From Panaeolus papilionaceus (lineage: Eukaryota > Basidiomycota > Agaricomycetes > Agaricales), in NCBI GenBank assembly GCA_015501605.1, contig JADNRZ010000006.1, positions 372,001-436,000 of the forward strand: DNA of 64,000 nucleotides, given 5' to 3'. How positions within the stretch are numbered: the stretch's first letter is position 1; the number at the start of each line of letters is the position of its first letter. This document shows, piece after piece, positions 12,595 to 29,594 of this stretch. The notes under the pieces were generated by a model, which saw only the letters and a list, made by a program, of their open reading frames with translations, was not told the DNA's origin and made no database searches. Both the position numbers and the translations under genes were made by a program.

Positions 12595-12947
12595 CATGAT
12601 CTACATTATTTTAGTACAGACTATTATGAGGCTACATAGTACATGCTGTGTATTACTACTAGTACATAGACTGTTTCATCGACGTTCATTTATTGTGCTC
12701 CCAGCTTGTAAATTGGAGTACTCAAATCCCTTATACTTCACCACTTGAACGCATATAAACTACGAAACATGAGGATGAGGTAGTGCTGATGTACGTATGT
12801 CAACGAAAGGGGCAGTCAGGCCTCAGGAGTTGCGTAAGCTGATAAAGATGAAAATTAGAGCGGAGATTAAATTAAATCGACGCGCCAGATCAAGACAAGT
12901 CTCAAACGCGTATGGAAACCCAGAGAAGATAGTGTTTTCCTAAAACC
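12595..12947. other. Intergenic: 3'UTR of the upstream gene and CCT6 promoter
   Basis: No gene seen. Short AT-rich stretches follow the stop codon. The start codon context of CCT6 (AAAACCATGTCC) is good. Both flanking genes read rightward. Confidence 0.5.
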
Positions 12948-15038
12948 ATGTCCAGCATCGAACTCATCAATCCCAAGGCTGAGAGTGTTCGAAGGGCTGC
13001 AGCCCTTCAGGTGAGTTATTTATCCTGATATCGTCACTGCATATCTCCCTGAGCCTGATGACAGGTGAACACGAATGGGGCGATGGGCCTTGCCAACGTT
13101 GTCAAAGGGAATCTAGGTGTGTTTGAACGCGTATCCTATCACGTACCTTATTATCTGACTTAGATACGGCCCCCTAGGTCCAAGAGGAACACTCAAGATG
13201 CTTGTGGATGGTGCTGGCCAAATCAAGATGACCAAGGATGGCAAGGTTCTTCTGTCAGAAATGCAAATCCAAAATCCCACCGCTGCAATGATTGCCCGTA
13301 CAGCCGTAGCGCAGGACGACCAAGTTGGTGATGGCACAACGTCTGTAGTTCTGTTGGTAGGAGAGTTGTTAAAGCAGGCGGATCGCTTCATTTCCGAGGG
13401 TGTCCATCCGACCGTGATTGGTGAGGGTTTCGACCTAGCAAAGAAGGAGGCGCTGAGTGTATGTGCTCTTCATCTTATTTCATATTTCCCCGATTCTGAA
13501 TCACTTGAAACAACCTCTCTTTTTAAAAAGTTCCTTGATAAGTACAAGGTTCCAATGGAAATGGATCGAGCCACATTGATCAACATTGCATTCACCTCAC
13601 TGTCAACAAAACTGAACTCCGCATTGGCAAAAAAGTTGGCTGCTGACGTTGTAGACGCTGTCCTTTCTATCCAGCCCAGGTCACAGAAAGATGGTAGGTC
13701 CTGCGATTTATAACGATGAGTAGTTCTTCACCTTTTTTAGGCGCTAAAGACCAGTGGAGAGAGCCCATAGACCTTCATATGGTGGAAATCATGAAAATGC
13801 AGCATCGAACAGCGTCTGAAACGCAGCTCATCCGCGGCTTGGTGCTTGATCATGGTGCAAGGCATCCCGATATGCCCAAAAGAGTGGAGAATGCGTTTGT
13901 CTTGACTTTGAATGTTTCGTTGGAATATGAAAAAACGTGCGTAATCAGATTGGATCGGAAGATCTTAGCCTAACTCGATGTGCAGAGAGGTCAACTCGAG
14001 CTTCTTTTATTCATCTGCTGAGCAACGCGAAAAGCTTGTTGAGTCCGAGAGAAAGTTCACGGACGCCAAGGTTCAAAAGATCATCAACCTCAAGAATCTC
14101 GTCTGTGATCAGGCAGTGGATTCGAAAGAGAAGAAGAAAAACTTTGTTGTAATCAATCAAAAGGGTATTGACCCTATGAGTTTGGATTTGTTCGCAAAGA
14201 ATGGTATCTTCGCTCTCCGGAGAGCTAAGCGGCGAAACATGGAACGGTGGGTTGGAGCATATGTTATAAAGGATCTAGCTAACATGACTTTAGATTGCAG
14301 TTGGTTTGCGGAGGTGTTGCCCAAAACTCTGTAGATGATCTCACTCCCTCCGTTCTTGGATGGGCAGGGCTTGTATACGAGCACACTCTGGGCGAAGAGA
14401 AATACACATTTGTGGAGGAAGTCAAGGACCCTAAATCGGTGACTCTCCTTATCAAGGGTCCCAACGCACATACCACACAACAGATCCAAGATGCGCTGCG
14501 CGATGGTCTTCGAGCAGTCAAGAATGCCATCGAGGACGAGTGCCTCATTCCTGGCGCAGGTGCTTTTGAGGTGGCCTGCTCTGCATATCTTAGCGGGGAG
14601 ATTAAGAAAAATGCCAAAGGTCGCACCAAGATGGGCGTCCAGGCATTCGCAGATGCTCTTCTCGTTATTCCGAAAACTTTGGCACAGAATGGTGGATTCG
14701 ACGTCCAGGATGCTATCGTGGCGCTTCAGGTAGGCATTTTATCTACGTGATTTTGCTCTCACTAAGATGCCCTGTAATAGGATGAACAATCACAAGGAAA
14801 TATTGCCGGCTTCGACCTTTCAAGTGGAGAACCCTTCGACCCAACCGTGGAGGGTGTTTGGGACAATTACAGAGTAAAACGGCAGATGCTTCACTCCTGG
14901 TGCGTTGCAATACATTTTTTCGTTTGTGTCCGTAAATTTATTATTTTCTTCAGCTCTGTAATCGCTGTCAACTTACTGTCTACAGACGAGATCCTGAGAG
15001 CAGGTCGCAGCTCCCTGAAACCGGATGGAGCCCAGTAG
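12948..15038 (+). CDS. CCT6: T-complex protein 1 subunit zeta (CCT6/TRiC)
   Basis: One of the eight subunits of the cytosolic group II chaperonin that folds actin, tubulin and WD-repeat proteins with ATP. Spliced exons give a full-length subunit of about 550 residues: [20 protein letters not shown], then [14 protein letters not shown] and TKDGKVLL, the ATP-site motif [15 protein letters not shown], the zeta-type sequence [54 protein letters not shown], and the equatorial C-terminal motif [17 protein letters not shown] with [14 protein letters not shown] and the end [21 protein letters not shown] and [11 protein letters not shown] separate zeta from the other subunits. About nine short introns interrupt it. 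No key residue is missing. Confidence 0.96.
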
Positions 15039-15346
15039 TTTACTTGTCATTAATTACTTCACGTTTCTTCCGTCACAAGTTTAATCTGGATCGACTCTTT
15101 TTTCTCTGGATTTAAATTGTTTTCTTGGTTGAATGCGCTATATCACGATTAAGAGATGCTAATAAAACAACTGAGCGAATACAGATTGTAATAATAATGA
15201 TAATGCAAAAGTCGATGTTAGAGGATGAATTAACGAATACAGATTTAAACGATCGTTTGATTGGAACAATGGGACGGGGGAAAGGTATCGCAGGTAACAC
15301 AAAAGTTCTATATTATTGTGAAATAATAAATTATGATCAGCTGCCA
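15039..15346. other. Convergent intergenic region
   Basis: AT-rich 3' ends of CCT6 (plus) and the Set9 gene (minus). No gene or repeat is evident. Confidence 0.5.
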
Positions 15347-18300
15347 TCATGCTTCGGATTCATCTGATGCGTTGTCCCATCCTGCGTTGACAAGTTTGGG
15401 TTTCGTGGGGGTTGATGTTGAAGGGAAAGTACTGGCCTTCGGCATGAATGTACGGGTCGAAGAAGGATTGTATACAGGGTATGCGTGTCGCAACTTGGCG
15501 GCAGGAGATTCCCCTTCGCTACTAGAGAGGGGAGACAGAGACGATGAAGGGAACTTTCCCCCGTGATCGTCGTCTTCGTCTGGAGACAGCTCCGCATCCT
15601 GTGGACGAGCAGGTCAGCGCTTTATTCGGCAAGAGTTAGGCGTGGCTCACATCGGGATTGGGGAAGTACTGGTCCTTTTGCCAAGCAGGGATTTCTGGAA
15701 CGGTACGAGGTATTACTTTCTTTTGCACTGGAGGGGTAACATGGTTCGCAAATTGCCAGCGATTTCTCGCGAAGAGAAAAGGCGTTGGCTTGGAATGTAA
15801 TTGCGGCGGTCGAGCAACGGGTGGGGCTCGCGGTAGAAAAGCCGAAGAATTTTGTTCGGCTGGATTAGCGATTTCAACGGGAGCTGAAACTTCGTCTTCT
15901 GGGGTTTCCGGATGCTTCTCATCTTCAGACGATGATTCATCGAAAATGACAGGGCTTTTCCAGGCGTGCAGAGCGAAGTTCAGGGGACTCGGTTTTGAGA
16001 ATAGACGCTGTCCAAAAGCCGAAGGAGGATGAGGCATGACCCGATGGGAGGTCACCTTCAAATTACCTGCTGACGCCACTCGCTTCCGAGGGGGTAATTC
16101 AACAAACTCTTCCGTGTTTTCGTCACTTCGTTTGCGACGAGGGGAAACCCACGCAGCCTTGATCGCGTCGTCATCTAATCTCTCGGTCTTGACCTCTGGT
16201 CTGGATGATGTTAAAGAAATACCCCCTACACTGGTGGACTTCAACACCAAGGCAGCTTTTTTCATAGTCTTGTCCTTCTTTCCGAAGCGTCCATTTGTCG
16301 CTCGTGGCTGTCTGAAACTGTCTGTAGTCGATACGCTCTTGGTTCTAGGGCTATCTTTGGCAGATGGATGCAAGATTGTACTTGTTGACCGCGGCCGACC
16401 TCGCCTACGTTTAGGCGATGGCTCTGTTTCGGGCTCGGGCGTGGGGGTACGTGCTTTGCGAGCGCTGCTCGAGTAAGTTCTAGTAACCTTGGGTTTGGCG
16501 ATGACGACTGTTGCTTCGTGTTTGGATCGCTTGCGAGCGGGTTCTCCCCCTTCCTCCTCCTCCTCCTCCTCCTCCTCCTCCTCCCGCTTACGGCCCCTTT
16601 TCGTACCAGTGATCAACTTTACACGGGGAAGGACTGCCGCCAGTTTGCGATCGATAGTTTCCAGTCCTCGGTGGGTGACACGTTTTGAGATGCTTTCAGT
16701 GGGGGTCGATGAATCTTCCCGTGGTGTCGCAGTCGCTCCATGAGGTGTAACGCGTGAAGGCCACTTTTGTTGATAGATTGCAAAATGCCGGAGGCATCTA
16801 AATAATTATTCAGTTCACATACCGGACGTTTAATGCATGCCACAAGGCTCAACATACCTGGGACACTCCATTTCAGAATTCTTTTTCTTCTTTGGGCTTG
16901 CTTCTAAACCGAGACCCCATACAACTTTAGAGTCAACTGCAATTAGCGGCAATACGTTGGAACAGGTCGAACAGATCGGTAATGGTTTTCCATCAGGGCC
17001 TCTGAGAATCTCTGGCTTGAAAGGAATCTTGGCAACCTCTTGCACTCCGCTAGTTTGACGGCCGCGCAAAATTCTGACCTCGTTCTCTTCCCTCTTCACT
17101 TTGATTAGATCTTTAACTTGTGCTTTAGAGCATGATGCCGACGATGCCGTCGTCGCCGCCGCTGTTGCGATTGTGGGTGTGGTTGCCTTCGCCTTCCCTT
17201 TCTTGTCGGAAAGTTTGGAACTTGAAATGGAACGTGTGAATGGTCGGGTGGTGGGCTCTGTGCTACTTTTCTTCGACATAATCACAGCAGGTGTGTTTGA
17301 CTTGGTGCTGTTTGTCGCTGTAACATTTGCTTTCTGGCGACGAGTTGAGATGATGGAACGAAAAGGGGTGGAAGTACTACTGCGCGGCTCGGTTTCAGGT
17401 GACGATAAATCCGTAAGTGAAGACGATGATCTTGACAACTCCTGTGCACGTTTCGGTGTTGTTGGTTTCACCCGCTTTGCTGGACTGGAGTTGCTCGAGG
17501 AGGGAGCTGAAGGTGCTAATGAGGTCAGGTCAGACCCCGCATCAGCGTCGCAAGTCAGTTCAATTTCGCCATCTGCAGGGATGTCCTGCGCGTGTGCCAA
17601 AGGAACCCTGTCCTCCTCGCCCTGGTCGTCATCACTGTCGTCACTATCCTCGGACTCAGGTTTCATCACAGCATATACCCCGCGGCGAGTCCTGCGCTCG
17701 TTCATGTTCATGAGAGGTTTTGGTTGAACCTCTGCCTCACTTTCACTTGATGTCTCGTCCGAATCCGAATCCGAATTGGAATTAGAGTCTAAGCTCGAGT
17801 CCGAATCTTCATCCTGATGATCTGGTGAGTATCCTCCTCGACCTTTTTTCTCGCAAGTTTCACACAAGCAGTGCTTGTTCTTCTTGCCAACTATAAATGT
17901 ACATAAGTCAATGACCCTTGAAATAAAACACGCGAACAATGAGGAAAACGCACAGTAGCCATCACCATAATGAGCCGTTATTTCTTCACCAATGGCAATT
18001 GGCCTGAGAACCCTAAATGTGATGTACCTTCCTTCACGGAACAACTCGCAGTTGTTATCGCAATCATGCTACCATGTTCCCTGTCAGAATTGAATACAAG
18101 CAAGAAGTATGACGCCTACATTGACGAATCGCGCTGGTCCTAAGAATAAATGGTTCTTCTTCATGGATTTGGAATGAATGACGCTGAAATCACGGCGTAT
18201 ATCTGAGTTCCTAAGGTCAGTCCGCTTCAACTCCTTATCCTCCTCTTCAGTCAGATTGGCCATGGAACCCTTCAACTCTGTGATCACAGCGCCAGGTGCA

Positions 18301-19003
18301 AGATTGCGTGTGGCCAGGATGCACAACTCTGACTTTCCGGTGCGGTGAGAGTATCGTGATGTGTGAGCAATTTCGATGCAACCGGACGGGTGATATAGCT
18401 CGAAGTAGCGAGACGCATGACTAAAAGATGTGGATGTGAGTGGGAAGCAACACAAGGGATGAAGTGGGGGAGCTCACGTCGCGAAGGCGTTGATCTGTTT
18501 TTGTGTATATGATTTAAGATAGTATCGTATAGAAGGAAGGCTGAAGCAAAAGGATGTTGAAGGGGACGTAAATGACACGAGCGGCGATGAATGAAAATTC
18601 CTGACACATACGTTAATAATTCATCAACTGCTAGTCGCATAACTTGATGAATGGGCCCTTTGGATGAAACAAGCTGAATAAAGGCAAGAACACAAATAAA
18701 AGGAGCGAAATGTCGCGTCAGAAATAAGAGGTGGGTAAAGGCGTGGTTCCAAAGCTGAACAGGACGTACGCGTCTAACAATCCTCATGAGGTCCATACTA
18801 TCAGTTCTTGGAAGCCTTCTACTACCATCCATCTTATGCACGAGAAGAGGAACTGTTCCTGTACCAAGTTTCTCAACCAAGAGATGACTGAGGAAATCGT
18901 CGTCCTTAGACAGGTCGCGCATGTGCATAATTTTGGTCGGACGCCATGTCAACGCGGGCACAGTCGTTGAAGGTGGATGAGAAGGGGAGGAGGTTGATGG
19001 CAT
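15347..19003 (-). CDS. SET9: Set9/Suv4-20-type histone H4 lysine 20 methyltransferase
   Basis: Starts at 19003 and ends at 15347. The SET domain lies at about 18460-17850: FELYHPSGCIEIAHTSRY, SELCILATRNLAPGAVITEL, then RFVN|HDCDNNCELF spliced across an intron (NHDC motif), FRVLRPIAIGEEITAHYGDG with the catalytic Tyr region, and the post-SET cysteines HCLCETC. The TEL(K)GSMANLTEEED segment and this order are typical of the Suv4-20/Set9 family, which methylates H4K20 in chromatin. A long Asp/Ser-rich and basic tail follows. It contains a second zinc-ribbon-like pair, CSTC and CPRC, the latter created by splicing (ECPR|CLRHFAIYQQKWPSR), then an 11-Glu run. A last intron (15637-15585 area) joins NPD to a final exon DAELSPDEDDDHGGKF ending ASDESEA at 15347; without that splice the protein would stop at 15636. 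The N-terminus before SET has several introns. Confidence 0.9.
16552..16584 (+). repeat. (TCC)11 microsatellite inside the SET9 coding region
   Basis: Eleven TCC units on the plus strand encode the 11-Glu run in the minus-strand Set9 tail. Length polymorphism would change the acidic tract without a frameshift. Confidence 0.9.
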
Positions 19004-19271
19004 GATGAAATGCCACGGGCGGGGGGATGGATATTATGGAAGGGGGAAAGGTAGAGGAGAAGATGGTGGTAGAAGGTCAAAGTGTGGCGGTTAGACAATT
19101 CGCGCTGCCCTGACACCTATCTCGTCGGGTAAACAACCCTTTCCGACTTAAGTAAGCAAAACCAGTGTTCACACAACAGAGATTCATATTATCATATTAA
19201 TTCAATATTCATCTCAATTTCAAAAAGTATTATTACAAAAACACAATATGCATGGACCAGCTCCATTTCAT

Positions 19272-24155
<4,884 letters not shown>

Positions 24156-25178
24156 TTAGGTCTCTAGAATCGGCGGACGAGAATGAGGTGAATTGAGATT
24201 GAGCAGGGCTGAGAGGCGGAAGGGAGCGAGATCCCCAAGATGGTAGGTTTGCAAGGTATGATTCCTGGACGGTAATATTAGTTGATTATTGGTACACAGG
24301 TGCGAACAAATGTCAGGACGTACGGGAGCCGTATCATGTCCAGGGTATTCGTATCGAGAAGTTAGAAAGGCGGTACTCGCGAATTCGAGAGGCGGCGTTG
24401 GTAGATAATCGGAGCGAGCGATAGACGACGATTGTCGTTCGCGTGGTGTTTCGGAAGGTCGGGGTGAATATGGTGGTAAATTGGAAGGTGGGTATTGTGA
24501 CGAGTAGCCTGGGGTTGAGGATTGCATCGAGGGGACTGTTGGAGTGTTGATGATCATCTGAGGTGGTTCGATTGGATTCACACCGTTCTCTCCTTTGACA
24601 TAATGTCGTTCAGTACCAATGACTTCGCTCGAATGAAATACAAAGCGATGGCCATTGGTTGCGCGATTGTTTGCAGATATGGAAGAAGTGCATCGGACAC
24701 ACTGACGATTAAGAGAGTTGAGCGAATAGTGGGATAATGTTGATTGGGAGAGACTTACTGGAGCCACAATCATATAACCAACGGTGTTTCCACAACCATG
24801 ACAGCAAAGGGTTTGAGTGAGACATTCACAAGTACGGTGTGAGACAGGGTCTTTGTTGTTGGATGATGAACGAGGTTGAAGTTCAGAATGCGAATGATAT
24901 ACTGAACAATTAATAGGCAGAGTATCTGAAGAGTAAAGGGAGACATGAGGTCGAAGCAATAAAACAGCCTATTAAAAAAGAATTTAAATGTGAAATATTG
25001 AATCGAACGTTTGAATAGTACTAACCTTCATTGCTCTATTTGTGAGGAAAGTTTGACATGTTCTACAATCTACTATCCAAACTTTATGAGTTATAGTAGT
25101 AGGTCGTTGAATAAAATTTTGATTTAAAGGGAAGATATTAGTGGGATAATCGAACATCTGAACCGTCGAAACGGGCAT
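24156..25178 (-). CDS. FAM72 family protein with long disordered C-terminal tail
   Basis: Three exons. Exon 1 (25178-about 25026) ends CRTCQTFLTNRAMK. Exon 2 continues AVLLLRPHVSLYSSD, then HSELQPRSSSNNKD, RTCECLTQTLCCHGCGNTVG and YMIVAP. After an in-frame intron (about 24760-24706) exon 3 gives CVRCTSSISANNRATNGHRF, VFHSSEVIGTERHY and a Pro/Ser-rich tail of about 130 residues. Animal FAM72 has the same order: a CxxC with (R/S)RGMKAVLL, a CxC..CLxCGN(I/T)VGY block, PCxxC and NGH.W.FH. The paired cysteines likely bind zinc. Human FAM72A has been linked to uracil-DNA glycosylase control; whether fungal members do this is unknown. It is divergent from RRP17 with 156 bp between the starts. Confidence 0.85.
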
Positions 25179-25334
25179 TTTTTGTTTTCGGAGGGATGAT
25201 TTTGAAATCTGTATTCTGTATTTAAGTCAAAAGATGATATTTACAAATGGAGTTGGTTGGACCTTTCTGGTCTTCCGAGTCCCCAATCAGTAATTCCACT
25301 TTTCTCTCACTGACACTTACATACTACTCCCACC

Positions 25335-26199
25335 ATGCCTTCAAATTATCACCTCCTTACAAAATCCCACAACCTCATCGCCGCTAAAAAGAAAGCAAAG
25401 CGCGATCAAGTAAAAGAAGTTCTCTTCGATGACGAAGCTAGGCGGTATCTTATTCTTCCATTACCCATGCTTTTTTCTTTCCCATTTATTTACATACTCT
25501 TCAAAAAATCCAGGGAATTTTTGACCGGCTTTCACAAGCGAAAGCTTGCCAAAGCCGAGGCTGCTCGAAATAAAGCCAAGGAGCGAGAGAAACAAGAACG
25601 ACTTCAATCTAGACGTGAAGTATGCTTGTCTTTTCCATATTATGTCTTTATTTCTACATCTCGTTTCAGCAACGCCAAATGTTACGTGAAAAGGCCATTC
25701 AAAATGCAGCCCAAGTTGAACGTGCCTATGGTGCTATCCTAGGTATATGTCAGCATTCCCTTTTGTTTTCGAGTCTACCTCACAAGTTCTAGATGGCGAC
25801 GATGATGATGATGAAGAGTGGAATGGCATTGGCAGCTCTCAGGCGGTTAACAGGCAACATGATGAAGAGTACGAAAATGAGGAGACAGTGGCAACTGTCA
25901 CGGTTGTCGAAGATTTTGACCCAGATACGATCATACATGGACCAGCAAAATCTGAAAACGCTTCTGAAAGGTCCCTGTCACTTTCAGAGTCTGCACTGGC
26001 CGTTCAACTACCTAAGAAGGCGCCTGTCCAATCTGCGAAGAAGAAAAAGGTTAAGGAGAAAAAAATCCGGTATCAAACAAAAGATGCTCGGAAAAAAGAA
26101 CAGCTCAAGCAGCGCGCAAGACGAACCGAAAAGGCGGAACGGGCTGGTGGCAAGGCCTCTCGAAAAATGAATAGAGGACATGGGTCCAAACGTCGATAA
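25335..26199 (+). CDS. RRP17: Ribosomal RNA-processing protein Rrp17/NOL12 family
   Basis: Rrp17/Nol12 is a nucleolar 5'-3' exonuclease-type factor for pre-rRNA 5' end trimming in 60S assembly. Four exons join to MPSNYHLLTKSHNLIAAKKK, VLFDDEARREFLTGFHKRKL, AKEREKQERLQSRREQRQML and QVERAYGAILDGDDDDDEEW, followed by an acidic linker and a Lys/Arg-rich end (RKKEQLKQRARRTEKAERAG, then RKMNRGHGSKRR). The (R)REFLTGFHKRK..A..RKA.ERE..ERL..RRE block is the family signature and forms a long basic helix. The basic end probably gives nucleolar targeting and RNA binding. Start at 25335 has a good ACCATG context. Confidence 0.88.
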
Positions 26200-28207
26200 T
26201 TTAACTTATTCGTGATCCAATAGAACGTGGTCCAGGATAAGGTTTGTTTGATCCATCGGACCTCCCCGCCACTCTAACTTCGGCTAGTAGGCTGGTTTAA
26301 TTCTATCCTTTACCCTAACATCTCCTGGTTTACGAGGGATCCAAGCCGGCCATCGGCAGAACATTTGCATGCAGGTGCTATGTATGACCCAGACACAATC
26401 AGAACACGATGCTCCCTTACTCTACTAACTCGACCCACATGGAGGGTATGTCCTTGCGGATATCTAGGCAAGATATGGTTCGAATGTCTCTTGACAGTTT
26501 CTATGGCCTGACAGATGAGTTTGGTCCTCAGTTCTTAATCTATGCAGAATGTTGTAATTTTATACACTTGATAAGTCCGAATGACAGGTTCCACACTGAC
26601 TTGACTGTCTGGTACCCATGATTGATCATGATGCTTTGCCACTATGTTCTCACTCTAAATCCCCAAACAAGGTTGCTTCGTTTCCGCATTGCGACATTGA
26701 TGTCACGCGTTCTGCTTTCGACTAAGGGAATTTCTCAAGGGAGGTTTTGCTATTACTCCTTAGAGCTTCTTGAGCTCGTGTGGACACACTCCCGCCCTTG
26801 CTAGCCCTGCTCTCTGTTTTGCAGACTAGTTCTTGGTGGCGCTTTCGTTCAACAACCGGGCTTTGTGTGCCCATATGGGTGTCAGGAAACTTCAGTGTGC
26901 TCCATACTGATACATGATAAGTAGGTCGTATTTTACAGACTCATAAGATGTTGGGCCTGAATCCTAAATTCATGGCATTCTGTTGCCCATCCAAAATCTG
27001 AGCGTCAAGTGGTGCATAGTAGGAATCTCTATGTACACCATTTTATGAGGTTAGCCCAGTCGTACTTCGGACCAGTGCGGTAGACTTCATCTTCAGAGGA
27101 ATCTGGAAATCCCTTGCGACATATACATGCTTCATGCTTAGTATTCAGCGGAATCAACATCTGCAGCAAGGTGGTACATACAAGGTTACACAATCTGGAG
27201 TTTTAATAAAGAGTCCGGTTTGCCAACCGGCAATTAACCTGACCCTTTCACCTGACCTAATATCTGGTTGACAATCCCCCCCCCCCCCCCCCCGAAGACT
27301 TCCAGGAATGGCAGGATTGGGTGGGTGCAGTGAGGCTGGATTCTACCAGAAGACAAGTTATGGCAGTGATTGAGAAAAGGAAAACAACCCGAGAAACATT
27401 GGAATTGATCCAGGATGTAGCTGAACGACCAAGGCCACAAGGGTGGTCTATTGGCGGTGGTCGGACTTAAATAGCGTGTATATACGAGGGCGCGGTCCTG
27501 AAATCACTTGTATCGGTCTGACGCAGATTAAGTTCAGGTCTAAAGACAGGAATCTTGGTGGAATTTACCGTCGGCTCATCCAGATATGCACAGAGTAAAC
27601 TTTTCAAAAAAGTAGGTGAAGATTATTTTAACTTATCTGGATGTCAATTGATCCCGAAGCATACCTGGGTGGCACAAACAGGGCTGCGCGCTGTGAGCAT
27701 CGCGACGGTTGAAAGGGCTTTGTGCTGCACAAAGCACAATTCGCTAATATCGCTATAGTCTCAACACTAATCCCCTCCGGAAGGGTTGCTTATCGTTGAG
27801 CCCAAATATCGTTATATGTAGTCATGGAGTCACACAACCCAGTTGCAACTTGCAACTTGTTCTTGACTCGTTGATGAGCGTGAAAAAATTAGCACTTTTC
27901 GTTCTTAATTTTTATGATTTTAAACCAATCACATTTCATCCAACTCAAGATTCAACAGTCAACAGTCAAGGGTGTGGCCTGGGACTCACCAATGAGCGCT
28001 TGGGAACCTCAGTTGCATTGGTCCCAGCTGAGTAGTGAGGCTAAGTGAGCACCTTACAGAAAGGATCACGTGGGAATTAATGATGTCGACGTGCTGTTGG
28101 GTGTGTCTGCAAAGTTCAAACAGCAGTTCATGACTGGAACCACCGTTAACCGCTCGCTGCAGTCTTCATAAATTCTGTACTTTATCTCACCAGTCAGACA
28201 AGGATCG
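26200..28207. other. Long intergenic region with decayed coding remnant
   Basis: RRP17 3' flank on the left and BOS1 promoter on the right. Apart from the remnant at 27023-27470 there is no supported gene. Small perfect hairpins occur at about 27213-27228 (CCGGTT/AACCGG) and 27717-27736 (GCTTTGTGC/GCACAAAGC). An open frame at 26409-26621 looks protein-like but has no known match by eye. Confidence 0.4.
27023..27470 (+). pseudogene. Frameshifted coding remnant containing a poly-C (poly-Pro) tract
   Basis: Two overlapping frames read like protein. Frame A (27023-27271) includes VDFIFRGIWKSLATYTCFML and GGTYKVTQSGVLIKSPVCQP and stops at 27269-27271. Frame B (27261-27470), shifted by one base, reads VDNPPPPPPEDFQEWQDW and then RRQVMAVIEKRKTTRETLEL, ending RPRPQGWSIGGGRT. 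The hexaproline is encoded by 18 consecutive C residues (27276-27293). No start codon or splice signals make a full gene. It may be the 3' part of a broken gene or of a retroelement gag-like protein. Family unknown. Confidence 0.35.
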
Positions 28208-29227
28208 ATGAACTCCCTGTATACCTCCGGTGTTAGGCAAACAAATTCTTTACAAGCAGACATGGAGAAGCTTCGAAGCGGTGACAACTCACCCGCCCTC
28301 CTAGGTAATTTATATGATTATTATTCGTTTGAACAAACGACTCCATCACAAACAGATTAATTGATTGATATACTTCATTTCCGCTTTATGCATTACAGGC
28401 CAGATTTCTGCGTCCTTAGCTGCGATGCATCGAACAATAGACGACTACGACTCCATGGCAAAGCGCGAAATGATTAAGGCGAAGCAAGAAAAGGCGCAAA
28501 TGTAAATGACACCCCTAAACGTAGCAAGAAGCCAAGTAACATTATTTTCACTAGGCGGGTGCAAAAGTTTCGAGCAGACTACGTGGAGATTAGAAGTCAA
28601 TTCGAAAAGCTCAAAGGCGAAGTCGCCAGTGCGGTATGTACCACCTTCCATTGAGGATGCGCACTTGACTACTTGCTTAAAACTGCTCCAGACTCAGGAA
28701 GCAAGCCGGGCAGAACTAATCTCAGGCTCTTCAACCACACCACTCTCTCCTTCTGACTCACGGCGCCGTTTTCAATCCTCACATCCAAGCCATTCGACGT
28801 TACATCCTGGGCTGCGCCCGCAACAACAGAGCGAATATGTGTCTGAATCCCCATTTAGGGGCTCAACACCACAGCCTGGTATGGGTAGCAGGGAGTTCCG
28901 GGCTTTGGATGAGCATAGTTTTATTCAGAACACGGATAGTCGATTGGATGAGTTTCTTGCTCAGGGAAGAGAGGTTTTGGACAACTTGGTGGACCAAAGA
29001 AATATGTTGAAAGGAACCCAGCGACGTTTATTGGATGCTGCCAATACGCTCGGGTTGAGCAGAGATGTCATTAGCTGGATCGAAAAGAGAAGGTAAGAAC
29101 AACGCACAAAAGCTGCGGTTTGGTTTCTGACATATTTAATGGCAGCACCCAAGACACTTATATTTTTATTGGAGGCGCGATCTTTACTTTCTTCTGTTTC
29201 TATCTTATTTGGAAGTACCTTGGTTAG
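28208..29227 (+). CDS. BOS1: Golgi Qb-SNARE, Bos1/membrin (GOSR2) family
   Basis: A tail-anchored SNARE for ER-to-Golgi vesicle fusion. Exon 1 starts at 28208 with MNSLYTSGVRQTNSLQADME and splices at LLG to QISASLAAMHRTIDDYDSMA, then KAQMRVQKFRADYVEIRSQF. A Ser/Pro linker leads to the SNARE motif: SRLDEFLAQGREVLDNLVDQ, RNMLKGTQRRLLDAANTLGL, SRDVISWIEKR. The last intron (about 29095-29145) removes the apparent stop and joins STQDTYIFIGGAIFTFFCFY plus LIWKYLG, the single C-terminal membrane anchor. KGTQR(R/K)LLD.AN.LGLS is the membrin signature. About six exons; length near 270 residues, slightly longer than yeast Bos1. Confidence 0.9.
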
Positions 29228-29594
29228 ATGCGGCGATGTACGCTCTTGGTTTTATACCTGTATTTTATATTTCTCTTATGACGCAGGGTCCAGCATCGGA
29301 TGTGACTGGGAGTTGCCTTCAAATCCGTTCCACAACGCGGCAAGCTGGCAGCCTGCTGAATCAAATTCTACATTATTAGAACACATATCTCCCTTTCAAG
29401 CCACAGCGCCCTCATATTTGCCACCATTTCAATGAGACATCTCATTTACGAAGTGGTTGTGTCGCCCGTGCGGAAGGACAAATTGCATCAATAGCTTCTA
29501 TCAACCAGCCACAGCTGTTGACCCGGAGTTATAGTCGGTTTCTGACCATTGATTGCCACTATCCCACTCTTCTGTGTTTGACATCGCGCTCTAC
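29228..29594. other. Convergent intergenic region
   Basis: 3' flanks of BOS1 (plus) and the Kelch gene (minus). Nothing else is seen; frames here are antisense or untranslated sequence. Confidence 0.5.

Noticed and set aside
15333..15566. 77-codon plus-strand frame
   Set aside because: Antisense of the last Set9 exon, which is supported by a GT-AG intron and acidic, conserved-looking coding sequence on the minus strand.
17101..17727. 208-codon plus-strand frame
   Set aside because: Antisense of the Ser/Asp-rich Set9 tail.
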